A DNA stretch of 41,121 nt from an uncultured Collinsella sp. (GCA_934655755.1 CAKUHA010000013.1:1-41121), one strand, 5' to 3'. Counted from the first letter of the stretch, positions 1 through 7,941 are shown. A program made the numbers and translations. Notes: generated by a model not told the origin, from the letters alone.

Positions 1-1062
1 ATCGTTCACCCCGCCCTCGAGTGCGTATTCACCACCGACGAGGAGACTGGCCTGGTCGGCGCCGAGACGCTCGACAAATCCCAGATTAGCGCCCGCACTA
101 TGATTAACCTTGACTCCGAGGAAGAGGGCGTTGCCACCGTCAGCTGCGCCGGCGGCGTCGTCGTTACCTACACCTGCCCGATCGCACGCGAGCACAAGAC
201 CGGTAGCACCCTCACGCTCGCCATCTCCGGCCTGCTGGGCGGTCACTCCGGCTCCGACATCAACCTGGAGCGCGGCAACGGCAACCTCATCATGGCCCGT
301 ATCATCGACCGCCTGATGGTCGCCGGCGAGCCCGCCATCGTCAGCTTTAACGGCGGCACTAAGGACAACGCCATCAACCGTGAGTGCAAGGCTGTTCTGG
401 TCTACGCCGACCACGCTGCCGCCGAGGCCGCGGCCCAGATCGCAAAGGGCATCATCGCCGACGTCACTGCCGAGCTCGAGGTCTTCGACCCCGGCTTTAC
501 CTGCACCGTCGAGATTGCCGACGACGCCGAGGTCGAGGCCATGGACCAGAAGTCCGCGCTTGCCCTCATCCGCGCCCTGCGTCTTGCCCCTAACGGCGTG
601 ATTCGCCGCAACGTCGCCACCGACGGCTCCGTCGAGGTTTCCTCCAACATCGGTGTGGTTGCCACTTCTGACGACGAGGTCAAGATCATGCTGTCCCCGC
701 GCTCTTCGATCACCTCGCTGCAGAACGAGTTCAAGGATCGTCTGCAGACGCTTGCCGATGTCCTGGGCTTCGACGCCAAGTTTGAGTTCGAGTATCCCGG
801 CTGGAGCTATGCCGAGCATTCGCCGGTCCGCGACGTCTTTGTCGAGAGCTATCGCGAGCTCTTTGGCTCCGAGTTGCGCATTGAGTCCATTCACGCCGGC
901 CTTGAGTGCGGCCTGTTTGCCGAGGCCCTGCACGGCCTGGACGCCATCGCCGTGGGCCCGACGCTCTCCGATGTCCATACCCCGGACGAGAGCATGGAGC
1001 TCGCTTCTGCCGAGCGCTTCTACGAGCTGCTCATCGACGTCCTCAAGCGCCTCGCCGCGTAA
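1..1062 (+). CDS. pepD: Aminoacyl-histidine (Xaa-His / cytosolic non-specific) dipeptidase, C-terminal part
   Basis: The frame is open from base 1, so the start lies outside the window; 353 residues are visible of a family usually near 485. It is a peptidase M20C zinc hydrolase that cleaves dipeptides such as Xaa-His in the cytosol. Seen: the catalytic Thr-Asp-Glu-Glu-Thr-Gly block (bases about 34-51), the lid-domain motif Gly-Gly-His-Ser-Gly-Ser-Asp (bases 238-258), and near the C-terminus the metal-ligand motif His-Ala-Gly-Leu-Glu-Cys-Gly (about 892-912) followed by Asp-Val-His-Thr-Pro-Asp-Glu. The stop is TAA at 1060-1062. It converges on mntP and the two share a terminator. The family call is firm; exact substrate preference cannot be told. 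Confidence 0.9.
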   Translation: MVHPALECVFTTDEETGLVGAETLDKSQISARTMINLDSEEEGVATVSCAGGVVVTYTCPIAREHKTGSTLTLAISGLLGGHSGSDINLERGNGNLIMARIIDRLMVAGEPAIVSFNGGTKDNAINRECKAVLVYADHAAAEAAAQIAKGIIADVTAELEVFDPGFTCTVEIADDAEVEAMDQKSALALIRALRLAPNGVIRRNVATDGSVEVSSNIGVVATSDDEVKIMLSPRSSITSLQNEFKDRLQTLADVLGFDAKFEFEYPGWSYAEHSPVRDVFVESYRELFGSELRIESIHAGLECGLFAEALHGLDAIAVGPTLSDVHTPDESMELASAERFYELLIDVLKRLAA

Positions 1063-1104
1063 AGGACGCCTTGGATAAGTCGCTCAAAAACGGCTGGCTA
1101 TGAA

Positions 1105-1137
1105 AACGGCCGCCTGGCGTAATACCGGGCGGCCGTT
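1105..1137. terminator. Bidirectional terminator between pepD and mntP
   Basis: A perfect 10-bp stem (1105-1114 with 1128-1137), extended inward by three more pairs (one G-U), closes a 7-nt loop. It lies between two convergent genes, with TTATT on the plus side and TTTT on the minus side, so it can end transcripts from both. Confidence 0.8.
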
Positions 1138-1142
1138 ATTCG

Positions 1143-1721
1143 TTACAACACCAAAATCCCCAGGTGCTCCAGCAAGATCTTGAGGCCGATGAGGATGAGC
1201 ACGACGCCGCCCACGATGGTGGCGGGCTTTTCGTAGCGTGCGCCGAAGGTATGGCCGATCGCCACACCGGCGACGGAGAAGATAAAGGTTGTGACGCCGA
1301 TGAGCGACACGGCGGGGACGATATCGACCGAGAGCGCGGCAAACGAGATGCCCACGGCCAGAGCGTCGATGGAAGTGGCGATGGCCAGGATCAGATATTC
1401 TCCCAGGTCGATCTTCTCGGCGTCCTTACCGTCGCCTTCGTCATCGTCCTCGGTAAATGCCTCCCACAGCATCTTGCCGCCGATGAAGGCGAGCAGGACA
1501 AAGGCGATCCAGTGGTCGATGGGGCCGATGATTCCCAGGAACTGACTGCCGAGTGCCCAGCCGATAACGGGCATGCCGGCCTGGAAGCCGCCAAAGAACA
1601 GGCCGAGCACCACGGCGACCTTAAGGTTGATCCTCTTCATGCCAAGGCCCTTGCAGATGGACACGGCAAAGGCGTCCATCGAAAGCCCAATGGCGAGCAG
1701 CACAAGCTCTGCGAGTCCCAT
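1143..1721 (-). CDS. mntP: Manganese efflux pump MntP
   Basis: A 192-residue, six-helix membrane protein that exports Mn2+ to prevent manganese toxicity. The two Asp-bearing helices typical of MntP are present: Leu-Ser-Met-Asp-Ala-Phe-Ala in helix 1 (around residue 16) and Thr-Ser-Ile-Asp-Ala-Leu-Ala in helix 4. An acidic cytoplasmic loop (Glu-Asp-Asp-Asp-Glu-Gly-Asp) sits between the two halves. The start has a strong AAGGAGG site 8-9 bases upstream. The 5' leader contains a manganese riboswitch with a terminator, so expression should rise with Mn2+. It stands alone between disA (divergent) and pepD (convergent). Length and motifs are standard for the family. Confidence 0.93.
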   Translation of the reverse strand: MGLAELVLLAIGLSMDAFAVSICKGLGMKRINLKVAVVLGLFFGGFQAGMPVIGWALGSQFLGIIGPIDHWIAFVLLAFIGGKMLWEAFTEDDDEGDGKDAEKIDLGEYLILAIATSIDALAVGISFAALSVDIVPAVSLIGVTTFIFSVAGVAIGHTFGARYEKPATIVGGVVLILIGLKILLEHLGILVL

Positions 1722-1776
1722 GGTTTGGCTCCCTCCTTGCGGGCGAACCCGCGTGTACCTCTAGTGGGGGAGCAGC

Positions 1777-1820
1777 AAAAAAGACCCGTGGCGTACGCGT
1801 TGCGCGCACAACCACGAGTC
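1777..1820 (-). terminator. Expression-platform terminator of the mntP riboswitch
   Basis: On the minus strand GACTCGTGG (1820-1812) pairs with CCACGGGTC (1791-1783; one G-U pair) and is followed by six T (1782-1777). The first arm shares CTCGT with the 3' strand of the aptamer P1 stem, so terminator and aptamer P1 cannot form together. Confidence 0.75.
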
Positions 1821-1915
1821 TCGTTCATTAAGGCAAGCCAGACCGTTTCGGCCAGTATGTTGACTTGCCGCGCCACCGGAGGCGAAATCGGTCACGCGAC
1901 TACTCCCTCATTTAT
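1811..1915 (-). promoter_or_regulatory. yybP-ykoY (manganese) riboswitch aptamer
   Basis: On the minus strand the leader starts with ATGAGGGAGTAG, close to the GGGGAGUAG signature of yybP-ykoY aptamers, and ends with AACGAGACTCGT, matching the conserved 3' side. P1 is ATGAG (1911-1907) with CTCGT (1818-1814). It lies directly upstream of mntP, the commonest gene under this class. Inference: Mn2+ stabilises P1, frees the transcript from the overlapping terminator and switches mntP on. Confidence 0.75.
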
Positions 1916-2098
1916 GTGAATCCCGATGCTACCACAAGACCAACCTTTTTGGCAGGGTAGTTAATTTGGGACGGGGCTCTTTTAGCTGCCCCGGATGTGT
2001 TCGCTCATTCTGTAAGCATCGGATTTTGCGGGCGTCACAGGGGCAAACCGTGAGAAACTTATTGACGTTTATGGAGCGTATACGATGGGAGCGATGCC

Positions 2099-3166
2099 TT
2101 GGATAAGAACGAGCTGCAAAAGCGTATGGAACAGGCTATCCGCCTGACTGCCCCCGGCCAGCCGATCCGCACCGCCCTCGACATGATCATCGCCGGTCAC
2201 CTGGGCGCCCTTATCTGCGTCGGCGACACCGAAAACGTGCTCGCTGCCGGTAACGACGGCTTCCCGCTCAACATTTCGTTCACCTCGAACCGTCTGTTCG
2301 AGCTCTCCAAGATGGACGGCGCCATCGTCATCGACGGCGACCTCACCCAGATCCTGCGCGCCAACTTCCACCTCAATCCCGATCCCTCGCTCGCCACGAG
2401 TGAGACGGGTATGCGTCACCGCACTGCCGCTCGCATGTCGGTGCTCACCGATGCCATCGTGATCTCGGTTTCGGCTCGTCGTGCCGTCGTCAACGTGTAC
2501 GTCCACGGTAAGAGCTACGAGATCCAGCCTGTCACCACCATCATGAGCTCGGTCAACCAACTCGTCGCCACGCTCCAGACCACCCGTCAGTCGCTTGACC
2601 GCTCTCTGCTGCGTCTGACGGCCCTCGAGCTCGATGACTACGTTACGCTCGCCGACATCACCGGCATTTTCTCGAGTTTCGAGATCATGCAGCAGGCAAA
2701 GACCGAGCTTAAGGATTGTATCGTCAAGCTGGGTAACCAGGGCAAGCTCGTGCAGATGCAGCTCGAGCAGCTCGCCGGCTCCAGCATGGATACCGAATAC
2801 GACCTGATGATCCGCGACTACGCGAGTGACTCTTCCGAGGCCAATGCCGAGAAGATCCGCGCCGAGCTCGCTCGCATGACGCCTAAGGACCTGTCCGACC
2901 CACAGCATGTGGCGGCGGTTCTGGGTTATGACGACCTGGATGAGGACTCTGTCATGACGCCGCTGGGCCTGCGCACGCTTTCGCGCGTGTCCGTCGTGCG
3001 CGACGGCGTGGCCGAGAAGATCGTCGACGAGTACGGCTCGCTGCAGGAGCTCATGGACGACATCAGCGAGGATCCGGAGCGCCTGGGCGACTTTGGCGTT
3101 AACAACCCTGCCATTCTTGCGGACTCCCTGTACCGCATGAAGGGCACCAAACAGGGGAACGCATAA
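2099..3166 (+). CDS. disA: Diadenylate cyclase DisA (DNA integrity scanning protein)
   Basis: A 355-residue protein (the family is usually near 355-360) that condenses two ATP to c-di-AMP and scans DNA for branched structures. The N-terminal DAC domain has the catalytic Asp-Gly-Ala (73-75) and Arg-His-Arg (106-108) motifs, and Gly-Ala-Leu-Ile near 36-39. A helical linker follows, then a C-terminal helix-hairpin-helix region (Leu-Gly-Leu-Arg-Thr-Leu-Ser around 290). The TTG start is the only in-frame start after the upstream stop that keeps the full N-terminus, and it has GGGAG seven bases upstream. The stop overlaps the ispD start by one base (TAATG), so the two are co-translated. Confidence 0.94.
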   Translation: MDKNELQKRMEQAIRLTAPGQPIRTALDMIIAGHLGALICVGDTENVLAAGNDGFPLNISFTSNRLFELSKMDGAIVIDGDLTQILRANFHLNPDPSLATSETGMRHRTAARMSVLTDAIVISVSARRAVVNVYVHGKSYEIQPVTTIMSSVNQLVATLQTTRQSLDRSLLRLTALELDDYVTLADITGIFSSFEIMQQAKTELKDCIVKLGNQGKLVQMQLEQLAGSSMDTEYDLMIRDYASDSSEANAEKIRAELARMTPKDLSDPQHVAAVLGYDDLDEDSVMTPLGLRTLSRVSVVRDGVAEKIVDEYGSLQELMDDISEDPERLGDFGVNNPAILADSLYRMKGTKQGNA

Positions 3167-3894
3167 TGGCGCCCGTATGCGCCGTGGTCGTTGCCGGTGG
3201 CAGCGGCCAGCGCTTTGGTAACCCCGGTGGCAAGCAGCTCGTCAATGTAGCGGGCCGTCCGCTTATGAGCTGGTCCATCCGCGCATTTGACCGTAGCGAT
3301 AAGGTCGGCCACATCGTCGTGGTTTGCCCTTCCGAGCGTCGTGCCGAGATGCGCCGCCTGGCCATCGACCCGTTTGACTATGACACGCCCATCAGTTTTG
3401 CCGATGCTGGCGATACCCGCCAGGATTCCACCCGTGCCGGCGTGCATGCGGTTCCGGCGGGTTTCGAATATGTTGCCATTCACGACGGCGCTCGTCCGCT
3501 CATTACTACCGAGGCCATCGATCACGCTATCGACGTGCTCGTGAGCGACCGCGCCCTCGATGGTGTCGTGTGCGGTCAGCCCGCGATCGACACGCTCAAG
3601 ATCGTCGATGGCGATAATATCGTCGAGACGCCGCCGCGCGAGCTCTATTGGGCCGCACAGACGCCGCAGATCTTTAGCGTCGACGCCATGAAGCGCGCCC
3701 ACACCGCAGCTATCGCCGAGGGCTTTATCGGGACCGACGATTCTTCGCTGGTCGAGCGCATGGGTGGGCGCGTCCTCTGCGTTCAGAGCCCGCGCGATAA
3801 CCTTAAGGTGACGGTGCCCGAGGACCTGCGTCCCGTAACCGCGATTCTGCTCGGCCGTATGGCCGAGGGAGAGGACCTTCCCCATGTTCAGTAA
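3166..3894 (+). CDS. ispD: 2-C-methyl-D-erythritol 4-phosphate cytidylyltransferase IspD
   Basis: A 242-residue enzyme of the MEP isoprenoid pathway that makes CDP-methylerythritol from CTP and MEP. Seen: the nucleotide-binding loop Gly-Gly-Ser-Gly-Gln-Arg (11-16) with Lys-Gln at 23-24, and Asp-Gly-Ala-Arg-Pro (107-111). The start overlaps the disA stop by one base, and the 3' end overlaps ispF by 11 bases. This tight coupling with ispF is common and fits two enzymes of the same pathway; IspE is not encoded here. Confidence 0.94.
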   Translation: MAPVCAVVVAGGSGQRFGNPGGKQLVNVAGRPLMSWSIRAFDRSDKVGHIVVVCPSERRAEMRRLAIDPFDYDTPISFADAGDTRQDSTRAGVHAVPAGFEYVAIHDGARPLITTEAIDHAIDVLVSDRALDGVVCGQPAIDTLKIVDGDNIVETPPRELYWAAQTPQIFSVDAMKRAHTAAIAEGFIGTDDSSLVERMGGRVLCVQSPRDNLKVTVPEDLRPVTAILLGRMAEGEDLPHVQ

Positions 3895-4378
3895 CCTGCG
3901 CATTGGACACGGCTACGACGTTCACCGTCTGGTGGAGGGGCGTCGATGTATCATCGGCGGTGTCGACATTCCCTACGAGCGCGGTCTGCTGGGCCACTCG
4001 GATGCCGACGTGCTCGCGCACGCCTTGGCCGACGCCATTTTGGGCGCCTGCCGCGGGGGAGACATCGGCAAGCTATTCCCCGACACCGATCCCGCCTACG
4101 AGGGTGCCGATTCGATGGTGCTGCTCGCTCGCGTGATGGACTATGCGCGCGAGCTGGGCTTTGAGTTTGTCGATGCCGATTGCACCATTGCCTGTCAGCA
4201 ACCCAAGATCACTCCGCACCGCGATGCCATGCGCGCCAACCTTGCCCATGCCCTGGGCGTCGACGTGGAAAACGTGGGCGTCGCCGCCACCACGACCGAA
4301 AAGCTCGGTTGGGAAGGCCAAGGCGAGGGAATTGGCGCCTGGGCCGTCTGCCTGCTACAGAAAACCGTTAAGGAGTAA
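3884..4378 (+). CDS. ispF: 2-C-methyl-D-erythritol 2,4-cyclodiphosphate synthase IspF
   Basis: A 164-residue enzyme that cyclises CDP-ME 2-phosphate to MEcPP in the MEP pathway. Metal ligands Asp12, His14 and His46 lie in Gly-Tyr-Asp-Val-His and Ala-Asp-Val-Leu-Ala-His, with the same spacing as the family. The C-terminal Thr-Thr-Glu-Lys-Leu-Gly-Trp-Glu-Gly-Gln-Gly-Glu-Gly-Ile block carries the conserved Thr and Glu. The start lies inside the end of ispD with AGGGAGAGGA just upstream. cysS follows after three bases. Confidence 0.95.
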   Translation: MFSNLRIGHGYDVHRLVEGRRCIIGGVDIPYERGLLGHSDADVLAHALADAILGACRGGDIGKLFPDTDPAYEGADSMVLLARVMDYARELGFEFVDADCTIACQQPKITPHRDAMRANLAHALGVDVENVGVAATTTEKLGWEGQGEGIGAWAVCLLQKTVKE

Positions 4379-4381
4379 CGA

Positions 4382-5848
4382 ATGCGTATCTACAACAGCG
4401 CTACCCATAAAAAGGAAGAGTTCCAGCCCATCGAGTCCGGCAAGGTCCGCATGTACGTGTGTGGCCCCACGGTCTACGACAACATCCACATCGGCAATGC
4501 CCGCACGTTCATCAGCTTTGACGTGATTCGTCGCTGGCTCATCGCGAGCGGCTACGAGGTCACGTTCGCCCAGAACCTCACCGATGTCGATGACAAGATC
4601 ATCAAGCGCGCCAACGAGCAGGGCCGTACGGCTGCCGAGGTCGCGACGGAGTTCTCCGACAAGTTCATCGGCGTCATGCGTGCCGCCAACGTGCTCGATC
4701 CCGATGTGCGCCCCCGCGCCACCAAGGAGATCGGCCCCATGATCGCTATGATCAAGACGCTTATCGAGCAGGGCCATGCCTACGCCGCCGATAACGGCGA
4801 CGTGTACTTTGCCGTGCGCAGTGATCCCAACTATGGTCAGGTCTCGGGCCGCAACATCGACGACCTTATGGTTGGCGCGCGCATCGAGGAGAACGAGGAC
4901 AAGAACGACCCGCTCGACTTTGCCCTATGGAAGGCCGCCAAGCCCGGCGAGCCCAGCTGGCCGAGCCCCTGGGGCGAAGGCCGTCCCGGTTGGCACACCG
5001 AGTGTGCCGCCATGGTGCACCGCTACCTGGGCACCCCGATCGACATCCACGGCGGCGGCTCCGACCTTGCCTTCCCGCATCACGAGAACGAGTGCGCCCA
5101 GGCCACCTGCGCCTGGCACCAGGGCTTCTCCAACACCTGGATGCACACGGGCATGCTGCTGGTCGACGGCGAGAAGATGTCCAAGTCGCTCGGAAACTTC
5201 TTTACGCTGGCCGAGGTGCTCGAACAGCACTCTGCCGCGGCCCTGCGCCTGCTGATGCTGCAGACGAGCTATCGCTCGCCGCTCGATTTCTCTTGGGAGC
5301 GCCTGGAGGGTGCCGAGAACTCGCTCACGCGCATCGCCGGTACGGTCGAGAACCTGCGCTGGGCCGCGAACCACGCGACGGCCGATGCCGATGAGGCAGC
5401 ATCCGAGGTGTTTGCCGCTAAGGCCGCCGAGACTCGTGCCACCTTTAAGGAGTGCATGGACGACGACTTTAACACCGCCGGTGCCATGGGTGCCGTCTTT
5501 GGCTTTGTGACCGAGTGCAACCAGTACCTGGAGCAGGCCGGCGACGCTGCCGACAAGGCCGCCGCGCTTGCCGCCGCCGATACGCTCGTCGAGCTGCTCG
5601 ATACGTTTGGTGTTGAGCTTCCCGAGCCCAAGGTCGAGCTGCCGCTGGGCCTGCTGGGTGTTGCCGCCGGTCTGGTCGCCTACACGGGCGACGACGTGGA
5701 CGAGGCCGCTGTCAAGATTCTCGAGGCCCGCGCCGAGGCCCGTGCCGCCAAGAACTGGGATCTGGCCGACGCCATTCGCGACCAGCTCAAGGACCTGGGA
5801 CTGACGATCGAGGATACGGCCGCGGGCACCCGTATTAAGACTCTCTAA
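4382..5848 (+). CDS. cysS: Cysteinyl-tRNA synthetase
   Basis: A 488-residue class Ia synthetase that charges tRNA-Cys. Seen: the first zinc Cys in Val-Cys-Gly-Pro-Thr-Val-Tyr (Cys27), the HIGH-type His-Ile-Gly-Asn (36-39), further zinc ligands in Trp-His-Thr-Glu-Cys and His-His-Glu-Asn-Glu-Cys, and Lys-Met-Ser-Lys-Ser near 265-269. The C-terminal helical tRNA-binding region is complete. An AAGGAG site stands just before the ATG, three bases after ispF, so it is the last gene of the disA-ispD-ispF-cysS unit. A large hairpin follows the stop. Confidence 0.96.
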   Translation: MRIYNSATHKKEEFQPIESGKVRMYVCGPTVYDNIHIGNARTFISFDVIRRWLIASGYEVTFAQNLTDVDDKIIKRANEQGRTAAEVATEFSDKFIGVMRAANVLDPDVRPRATKEIGPMIAMIKTLIEQGHAYAADNGDVYFAVRSDPNYGQVSGRNIDDLMVGARIEENEDKNDPLDFALWKAAKPGEPSWPSPWGEGRPGWHTECAAMVHRYLGTPIDIHGGGSDLAFPHHENECAQATCAWHQGFSNTWMHTGMLLVDGEKMSKSLGNFFTLAEVLEQHSAAALRLLMLQTSYRSPLDFSWERLEGAENSLTRIAGTVENLRWAANHATADADEAASEVFAAKAAETRATFKECMDDDFNTAGAMGAVFGFVTECNQYLEQAGDAADKAAALAAADTLVELLDTFGVELPEPKVELPLGLLGVAAGLVAYTGDDVDEAAVKILEARAEARAAKNWDLADAIRDQLKDLGLTIEDTAAGTRIKTL

Positions 5849-5870
5849 TCCCTGCGGGTTTCCCAAACAC

Positions 5871-5973
5871 CCGACCGCCCGAGCCACGGCACCTTGCCTT
5901 TCAATCGTCGGGCATGACCTCAAGGTCTATGCCCTCCTCTTTCAAGGCAATCTGCCGCACCTCGGGCGGTCGG
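5871..5973. repeat. 103-nt long segmented hairpin between cysS and rlmB
   Basis: Five successive complementary segments nest in register: 5871-5883 with 5961-5973 (13 bp, perfect), 5887-5891 with 5953-5957, 5894-5900 with 5944-5950, 5910-5915 with 5929-5934, and 5916-5919 with 5924-5927; that is 35 pairs. A T-rich tract (TCTATTTGTTTCGTTT) follows on the plus strand, so it may end the cysS transcript. It could also be a small non-autonomous mobile repeat or a structured RNA. No coding frame is evident. Confidence 0.7.
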
Positions 5974-6015
5974 TCTATTTGTTTCGTTTGATAATTGTGT
6001 TAAGGAGGCCGTTTT

Positions 6016-6930
6016 ATGGCCGACAACCGCAAGCGTGCGCCTCGTGGTGGCAAGCAGGCTGCTTCTGGCTCGCGTCCGATTCGCCGCAATGACCGCGCTG
6101 CCGCTCCCAAGGGCCAGCGCGATCGCACCCAGGCCTCACGTCCGCAGCGCGATCGCAACCGCGACAACGTTCAGGTTCCCAAGGGCGAGTTTATCGAAGG
6201 TCGCCGTGCTGCCGCCGAGGCGTTGCGCACCGGCTTTCCCGTCAAATGCGCGCTCATCGCCGAGGGCGGGGAGCGCGATGCCGCCTTGTCGCGCCTGGTC
6301 GACGACCTCAACGCCGCGGGCGTCCGCATTAAGTATGTGCCGCGCGCGCAGCTCGATGCGCTGTCGAGCCATGGCGCTCACCAGGGCATTGCGCTCGAGG
6401 TGGGTAATTTCCCCTATGCCGATGTCGCCGATATCCTCGATCGCGCGGGTGACGGACCGGCGCTCGTCGTCGTGCTCGACCATGTGACCGACGATGGCAA
6501 CTTTGGTGCGATCGTGCGCTCCGCCGAGGTCGTGGGCGCGGCGGGCGTCATCATTGCCAACAAGCGCGCCGCCGGTGTGACCGTGGGCAGCTACAAAACC
6601 TCTGCCGGCGCCGTCATGCATCTGCCCATCGCACAGGTTCCCAACATCGCGCGAGCGCTCGACGACCTCAAGGCCGCTGGCTTTTGGGTGGGCGGTGCTT
6701 CCGAGCATGCCGAGGGCAGCTGCTGGGATGCTCCCTTCGAGGGCCGCGTGGCGCTCGTTATGGGCTCCGAGGGCGACGGCATCTCGCGCCTGGTGCTCGA
6801 GAAATGCGACTTTTTGACCAAGCTTCCCCAGCGCGGCATGACCGAGAGCCTCAATGTTGCCCAGGCGACCACGGCGCTGTGCTTTGAGTGGCTGCGCCGC
6901 AATGCCGGCGAGCTCATGGGGGAGGAGTAG
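6016..6930 (+). CDS. rlmB: 23S rRNA 2'-O-methyltransferase, TrmH/SpoU family (RlmB-like)
   Basis: A 304-residue SpoU-type methyltransferase expected to methylate a 23S rRNA ribose (Gm2251 in E. coli RlmB). The first 55 residues are a basic, low-complexity extension rich in Arg and Lys. A substrate-binding domain starts at Glu-Gly-Arg-Arg-Ala-Ala-Ala-Glu-Ala-Leu. The knotted SAM-binding domain has Asn-Phe-Gly-Ala-Ile-Val-Arg-Ser-Ala-Glu (motif 1), Met-Gly-Ser-Glu-Gly-Asp-Gly-Ile (motif 2) and Glu-Ser-Leu-Asn-Val-Ala-Gln-Ala-Thr (motif 3). AAGGAGG lies 9 bases before the ATG. It is followed after three bases by the YacP-like gene, a pairing conserved in Firmicutes. A related TrmH methylase with another target cannot be fully excluded. 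Confidence 0.88.
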   Translation: MADNRKRAPRGGKQAASGSRPIRRNDRAAAPKGQRDRTQASRPQRDRNRDNVQVPKGEFIEGRRAAAEALRTGFPVKCALIAEGGERDAALSRLVDDLNAAGVRIKYVPRAQLDALSSHGAHQGIALEVGNFPYADVADILDRAGDGPALVVVLDHVTDDGNFGAIVRSAEVVGAAGVIIANKRAAGVTVGSYKTSAGAVMHLPIAQVPNIARALDDLKAAGFWVGGASEHAEGSCWDAPFEGRVALVMGSEGDGISRLVLEKCDFLTKLPQRGMTESLNVAQATTALCFEWLRRNAGELMGEE

Positions 6931-6933
6931 CGC

Positions 6934-7611
6934 ATGTCCAAGAAGAACCGCGCCAAGTCCAAGGCCAAGCGCTTTGGCGAAGGCTCGGCCAAGCCGATTG
7001 TTTCGGCCGCGACCTATGGCGTGGGCGGCAATGCGTTTGCGCAGGCCATCGCCGACCCGGTCTCGACGGTGCACTCCAATAAGCCCGAACTGCTGGTGGT
7101 CGACGGCTACAACGTGATCCACTGCACGCCGCGCTACGAAAAGCTCGTGTACGACCATTCCGACGATCCATATTCCAGCGATGTCCACGATATGGCGCGT
7201 ACCGCACTCATCAACGATGTTGCGGCGTTTGCCCAGGGACGCTACGAGGCCGTGATCGTCTTTGACGGTGCGGGCAACATCTCCAGCGAGCGCCCCAACC
7301 TGCCGGCCCGCGGCGTGCGCATCGAGTTCTCGCCGACGGGCGTTTCCGCAGACACCGTGGTGCAGAAACTCTGCATCGAAGCGCGCGAGGAAGGCCGCGC
7401 GTGCTCCGTGGTATCGAGTGACGGTACGATTCAGGCCGTCGTCATGGGCAAGGGCGTCACGCGCATCTCGAGCCGCATGCTAGTGGACGAGCTCAAGCAG
7501 ATTGACAACGACGTGCACGAGGCCGAGGAGGCGCCCCAGATCAAGATGACCCTGGGCAGCCGTCTAAGCCCCGAGGCACTGGCCAAGCTCAAGGCCCTGC
7601 GCGGGAGGTAG
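6934..7611 (+). CDS. yacP: YacP-like NYN-domain RNase (Rae1 family)
   Basis: A 225-residue protein with a PIN-like NYN nuclease fold. The first acidic motif is Leu-Val-Val-Asp-Gly-Tyr-Asn-Val-Ile (around 51-59), followed by Val-Ile-Val-Phe-Asp-Gly-Ala and later Val-Val-Ser-Ser-Asp-Gly-Thr. The N-terminus is a basic tail (Lys-Lys-Asn-Arg-Ala-Lys-Ser-Lys-Ala-Lys). In B. subtilis the homologue (Rae1) cuts mRNA in the ribosomal A site; the role here is inferred. GGGGGAGGAG precedes the ATG and the gene overlaps the end of the rlmB leader region, so both form one unit. It is the last housekeeping protein gene before the element. Confidence 0.82.
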   Translation: MSKKNRAKSKAKRFGEGSAKPIVSAATYGVGGNAFAQAIADPVSTVHSNKPELLVVDGYNVIHCTPRYEKLVYDHSDDPYSSDVHDMARTALINDVAAFAQGRYEAVIVFDGAGNISSERPNLPARGVRIEFSPTGVSADTVVQKLCIEAREEGRACSVVSSDGTIQAVVMGKGVTRISSRMLVDELKQIDNDVHEAEEAPQIKMTLGSRLSPEALAKLKALRGR

Positions 7612-7659
7612 GGGAGCGGTCGTAGCTGTGGCGTAAATGCATAACGCTATGTAGTCCTG

Positions 7660-7688
7660 TTGCGCCTCGTCCGCAATTCCTTTATTCT
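7660..7688 (+). promoter_or_regulatory. Promoter of tRNA-Thr(UGU)
   Basis: TTGCGC (7660-7665) and TATTCT (7683-7688) are separated by 17 bp, about 30 bases before the tRNA gene. Confidence 0.5.
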
Positions 7689-7718
7689 TAACTGGCTTCG
7701 CGCGAAAGCGCCAAGTGT

Positions 7719-7793
7719 GCCAGTGTGGCGCAACGGTAGCGCAACTGATTTGTAATCAGTGGGTTGCGGGTTCGATTCCTGTCACTGGCTCCA
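7719..7793 (+). tRNA. tRNA-Thr (anticodon UGU), host of the attL junction
   Basis: A full cloverleaf can be drawn: acceptor GCCAGTG with CACTGGC, anticodon arm ACTGA-TTTGTAA-TCAGT with TGT at 7751-7753, and an encoded CCA end (7791-7793). The T stem holds two G-U pairs. The last 43 bases, from the anticodon on, are supplied by the integrated element. Confidence 0.95.
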
Positions 7794-7794
7794 T
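7751..7794 (+). repeat. attL core (44 bp)
   Basis: It starts exactly at the anticodon of tRNA-Thr and runs one base beyond the CCA. It is identical to 27086-27129 except G7768 versus A27103. An integration site in the anticodon loop is a well-known choice of tyrosine integrases. Confidence 0.88.
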
Positions 7795-7801
7795 TAACAA
7801 A

Positions 7802-7837
7802 AACGCAGGTCAGAGGTTGTTTTCTCTGGCCTGCGTT
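7802..7837 (+). terminator. Element-borne terminator of tRNA-Thr
   Basis: AACGCAGG (7802-7809) pairs with CCTGCGTT (7830-7837) and CAGAG (7811-7815) with CTCTG (7824-7828), followed by CTTGTTTT. It replaces the chromosomal terminator displaced to the right of attR. Confidence 0.75.
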
Positions 7838-7855
7838 CTTGTTTTAAGGACGCCG

Positions 7856-7887
7856 TGTGCAACTGGCTGTGCAATGCTGTGTGCAAT
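7856..7887 (+). repeat. Left arm-type integrase sites (three TGTGCAA repeats)
   Basis: TGTGCAA starts at 7856, 7868 and 7880, an exact 12-bp period. The same heptamer occurs three times near attR in the same orientation. Such iterated short repeats at both ends are typical arm sites bound by the N-terminal domain of Tn916/lambda-type integrases. Confidence 0.65.
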
Positions 7888-7941
7888 AAAACGGGTTTTG
7901 AATCCTATATCGAATTATCAAAAATCATAGTTTCGCCATTA

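Noticed and set aside
2062..2086. disA promoter from TTGACG and TACGAT
   Set aside because: The spacer is only 13 bp, too short for a normal promoter.
5871..5973. T-box riboswitch
   Set aside because: No T-box TGGNACCGCG element or specifier stem; it follows cysS instead of leading it.
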